Of a DNA stretch of 22,663 nt, positions 20,713-22,663 are shown one piece after another (position 1 is the stretch's first letter; each line of letters starts with the position of its first letter). The position numbers were made by a program, and so were the translations under genes. Under the pieces are notes generated by a model. The model made no database searches and was not told where the DNA came from. It saw only the letters and a program-made list of their open reading frames with translations. The DNA comes from a bacterium (GTDB lineage: Bacteria; Patescibacteriota; Patescibacteriia; UBA1558; S5-K13), in NCBI GenBank assembly GCA_021106915.1, contig JAIOTH010000036.1, positions 1-22,663 on the forward strand, in the 5' to 3' direction.

Positions 20713-22663
20713 TTAATACGGTGCTACCTGATCCCATCGTGGCAAAGATTTTAAAACATCTCCTAAACCCAGAGGAGTATTAATTATATTACGACCATCA
20801 TAGATTATCAACTCAGCTGCTTCTCTAAAATCACTTCTAAAAGTTCTCTGAAATTGAAAATTCTTAGCCAAAAATTGACCTGAAACTTCTAATTGCTTGT
20901 TAGATTCTCCTGTATATATAATACCGCAACCCTCTATTGGTTGACTCAAATCATCACCACAATTTTCAATTTCATCGTCACCTAAAATCATAAAAGTACC
21001 TGCTAATTTAGTAACATTAGGATCAATATGTAAATCTCCTTTTATAATCCAAGCAACCGAAGCTAACTTTTGACTATCCCCTTCTACAGAAAGGGAATCA
21101 TAACTAGTATTTCCATTAATGTATAAATCTCCATCTATAATTATTAAACCAGATCCGTTATCACAAGTCTCCCCCGTAGCGTTTTTAAATATATAAGCAT
21201 CACTTCCTGATCTAATATCAATACTGGTATTATTCTCTTGAAAATAAATTTTACCATCTAAACAAACATTCGGATTGGAAGGTGAAGATTCTCCTGGAAG
21301 AACTTTTTCAATTTCGCCATAATTACCACTAACTAATCCCGAATAATCTAAGCTTCCCAAAACATTTCCATAATCATTTTCTAAACTTGGAAATTCATAA
21401 TTTCCACCTTTAATCATCCAAGGACTATTATAGTCATAAATCAATTCTCCTTGGGGGCCAACACTAATCATTTGCTCACTAACCCAATTACTAACATTTC
21501 CTCTAGCTTGAATTATATAAGTAGCATTAGAATATCCTTGTGGTGGTACTACCGAATAACTAGAACCAATATCTGATCTACTGTAAATACTGCCATACTT
21601 AGCAGACAAATAAGAACGATACAATCCTGAAACAGAATTCGGAGAAAATTGGAACCAGCCAGTACCTATATTTTCTAGCAAATCATTTAAATATCCACCC
21701 CAAGAAAATCCCTTAATATTAGCAGTATTAGAATCAAAAATTAATCCATATCTTCTGCATTCCGTACACTTATCGCAAACATTCACACCCTCAACATATT
21801 TTATACTTTTTTCGAAAACACAATCACTACATTCATAGCAAATATTAGCCCGGCCTTCTTCATCTAAATAATTAAAACAACCTGAACAAAACTTTTTCTC
21901 TGGATAATTATAACCATAAGATATTTCATCTGCCGTTAAGATTCTGTCATAAACTCTAATATGATCCATAATACCCTTAAAATAAATATCATCACCACAT
22001 CCATTACAATAAGAATGACCAATTTCTTTTAAATTTTGATCTTTAGACACATCCTTATATTCCTCTGAAAAATAATTTTCAAAATCAGATGCTCCCACAA
22101 AAGCTCCATTTCGATAAAACTTTACTTTTTCTTCATTACGAACAAAAACATAATTATGCCAATTACCATCCCATATAAAAGCCTCTGGTATTGATGCTTG
22201 TATTGACTCTGAAATTTTCCATAAAAAACCATCATTATTAATACCATCAGTAAATACACCTTCATTATTAGAACCATTAGTAAAAAGAAATAAGCCTACT
22301 TTTTCTTCTCGATCATCAGCTTTAGCCCAAAAACTAAAAGTATTGTGTTGAGATAAATCAATTTCTCCTAAATCCAAAATATGTCCTTGATCACCAAAAG
22401 CTAAACAGTTATTTAGCATACAATCATCAGTTAACCAATAATCTCCATAAAAACCAACTAATCTTCCTTTATTATCAAATTCTGAATAATCATTAACGGA
22501 AAAACCTCTATCTTCATCTAGTTTCAAATAAACTAATAAATTTAATTCTTCATCTCTAATGCTACAACTCATACACTCTGAAAAATTTTCTAATGTATTA
22601 TAAATTTTATTACTAGATTGTAAAGAAATCCAACCAGCATCTCCTAAGCTAATAACTTTAGCC
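20713..22663 (-). CDS. LamG-domain surface protein upstream of pilM, 5' truncated by window edge
   Basis: The frame is open to the window edge (AKVISLGDAGWISLQ is read before the Met at 22572), so the N-terminus is missing; about 649 codons are visible. Numbering from that Met: residues ~10-215 form a LamG/concanavalin-A-like domain (LLVYLKLDE, FSFWAKADD, WDGNWHNYVFVR, GIMDHIRVYDRILTADEI). A Cys-rich segment with CxxC pairs follows (~232-272: CSGC, CYECSDC, CDKCTEC). Next is YGLIFDSNTANIKGFSWGG with NIGTGWFQF, a variant of the 'GxAWxENIGWI' repeats I know from Patescibacteria surface proteins. The C-terminus is a long beta-rich part (IIIDGDLYINGN, VAWIIKGDLHIDP, LAGTFMILG) ending AAELIIYDGR...SLPRWDQVAPY. 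Its place at the head of the pilus genes suggests a pilus-associated or surface adhesin. Function is inferred. Confidence 0.85.
   Translation of the reverse strand, partial: AKVISLGDAGWISLQSSNKIYNTLENFSECMSCSIRDEELNLLVYLKLDEDRGFSVNDYSEFDNKGRLVGFYGDYWLTDDCMLNNCLAFGDQGHILDLGEIDLSQHNTFSFWAKADDREEKVGLFLFTNGSNNEGVFTDGINNDGFLWKISESIQASIPEAFIWDGNWHNYVFVRNEEKVKFYRNGAFVGASDFENYFSEEYKDVSKDQNLKEIGHSYCNGCGDDIYFKGIMDHIRVYDRILTADEISYGYNYPEKKFCSGCFNYLDEEGRANICYECSDCVFEKSIKYVEGVNVCDKCTECRRYGLIFDSNTANIKGFSWGGYLNDLLENIGTGWFQFSPNSVSGLYRSYLSAKYGSIYSRSDIGSSYSVVPPQGYSNATYIIQARGNVSNWVSEQMISVGPQGELIYDYNSPWMIKGGNYEFPSLENDYGNVLGSLDYSGLVSGNYGEIEKVLPGESSPSNPNVCLDGKIYFQENNTSIDIRSGSDAYIFKNATGETCDNGSGLIIIDGDLYINGNTSYDSLSVEGDSQKLASVAWIIKGDLHIDPNVTKLAGTFMILGDDEIENCGDDLSQPIEGCGIIYTGESNKQLEVSGQFLAKNFQFQRTFRSDFREAAELIIYDGRNIINTPLGLGDVLKSLPRWDQVAPY

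Overview
The window is a 22.7 kb, strongly AT-rich bacterial chromosome segment. It most likely comes from a Candidate Phyla Radiation (Patescibacteria) organism. The clues are lysine/asparagine/isoleucine-rich proteins, a short RelA/SpoT homologue without its C-terminal regulatory half, a four-helix-bundle 'IVP' gene, a complete type IV pilus operon with a large LamG-type surface protein, start codons mostly without Shine-Dalgarno (SD) sequences, and AT-rich intergenic repeats placed directly before start codons. TAA is the dominant stop codon. TGA ends pilN, so the UGA=Gly code of Gracilibacteria/SR1 does not apply.

Layout, left to right. (1) 2-1756, + strand: 3' part of der (ribosome-assembly GTPase) and pth (peptidyl-tRNA hydrolase). 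(2) 1813-3209, - strand: a small island with its own promoters, a likely 6S-like structured RNA, a 153-aa unknown protein and a small lipoprotein gene whose frame carries two in-frame TAG codons; it ends at a bidirectional terminator shared with pth. (3) 3295-10936, + strand: dprA, a YhhQ-type queuosine-precursor transporter, a four-helix-bundle protein, a folC-like ligase interrupted by TAA and TAG eight codons apart, topA, a terminator, and a RelA/SpoT homologue. (4) 10982-11896: tRNA-Arg(GCG) on -, a 162-aa membrane protein on -, and tRNA-Ser(GCU) on +. The last two are driven by divergent promoters that appear to share one -35 box. (5) 12028-22663, - strand: the type IV pilus cluster. In transcription order it is a LamG surface protein (5' end outside the window), pilM, pilN, pilO, a PilP-like small protein, pilB, a CheY-like regulator, a degenerate PilT, pilC, and a pilin.

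The pilus genes together make an assembly machine: PilM/N/O/P-like alignment complex, PilB motor, PilC platform and pilin. The PilT-like protein has lost every catalytic motif. DprA in the same window fits use of the pilus for DNA uptake, but no other competence gene is seen here.

The features I find most unusual are: a repeat family (core ATTMGTATCATTAGTAT) lying 0-4 nt before the ATG of pth, dprA and pilN; an identical GC-rich 20-bp near-palindrome inserted in two of those repeats; the two genes with intact reading frames but paired nonsense codons; the dead PilT; and PilN with two copies of its PilM-binding motif. No CRISPR array, integrase or transposase was seen.
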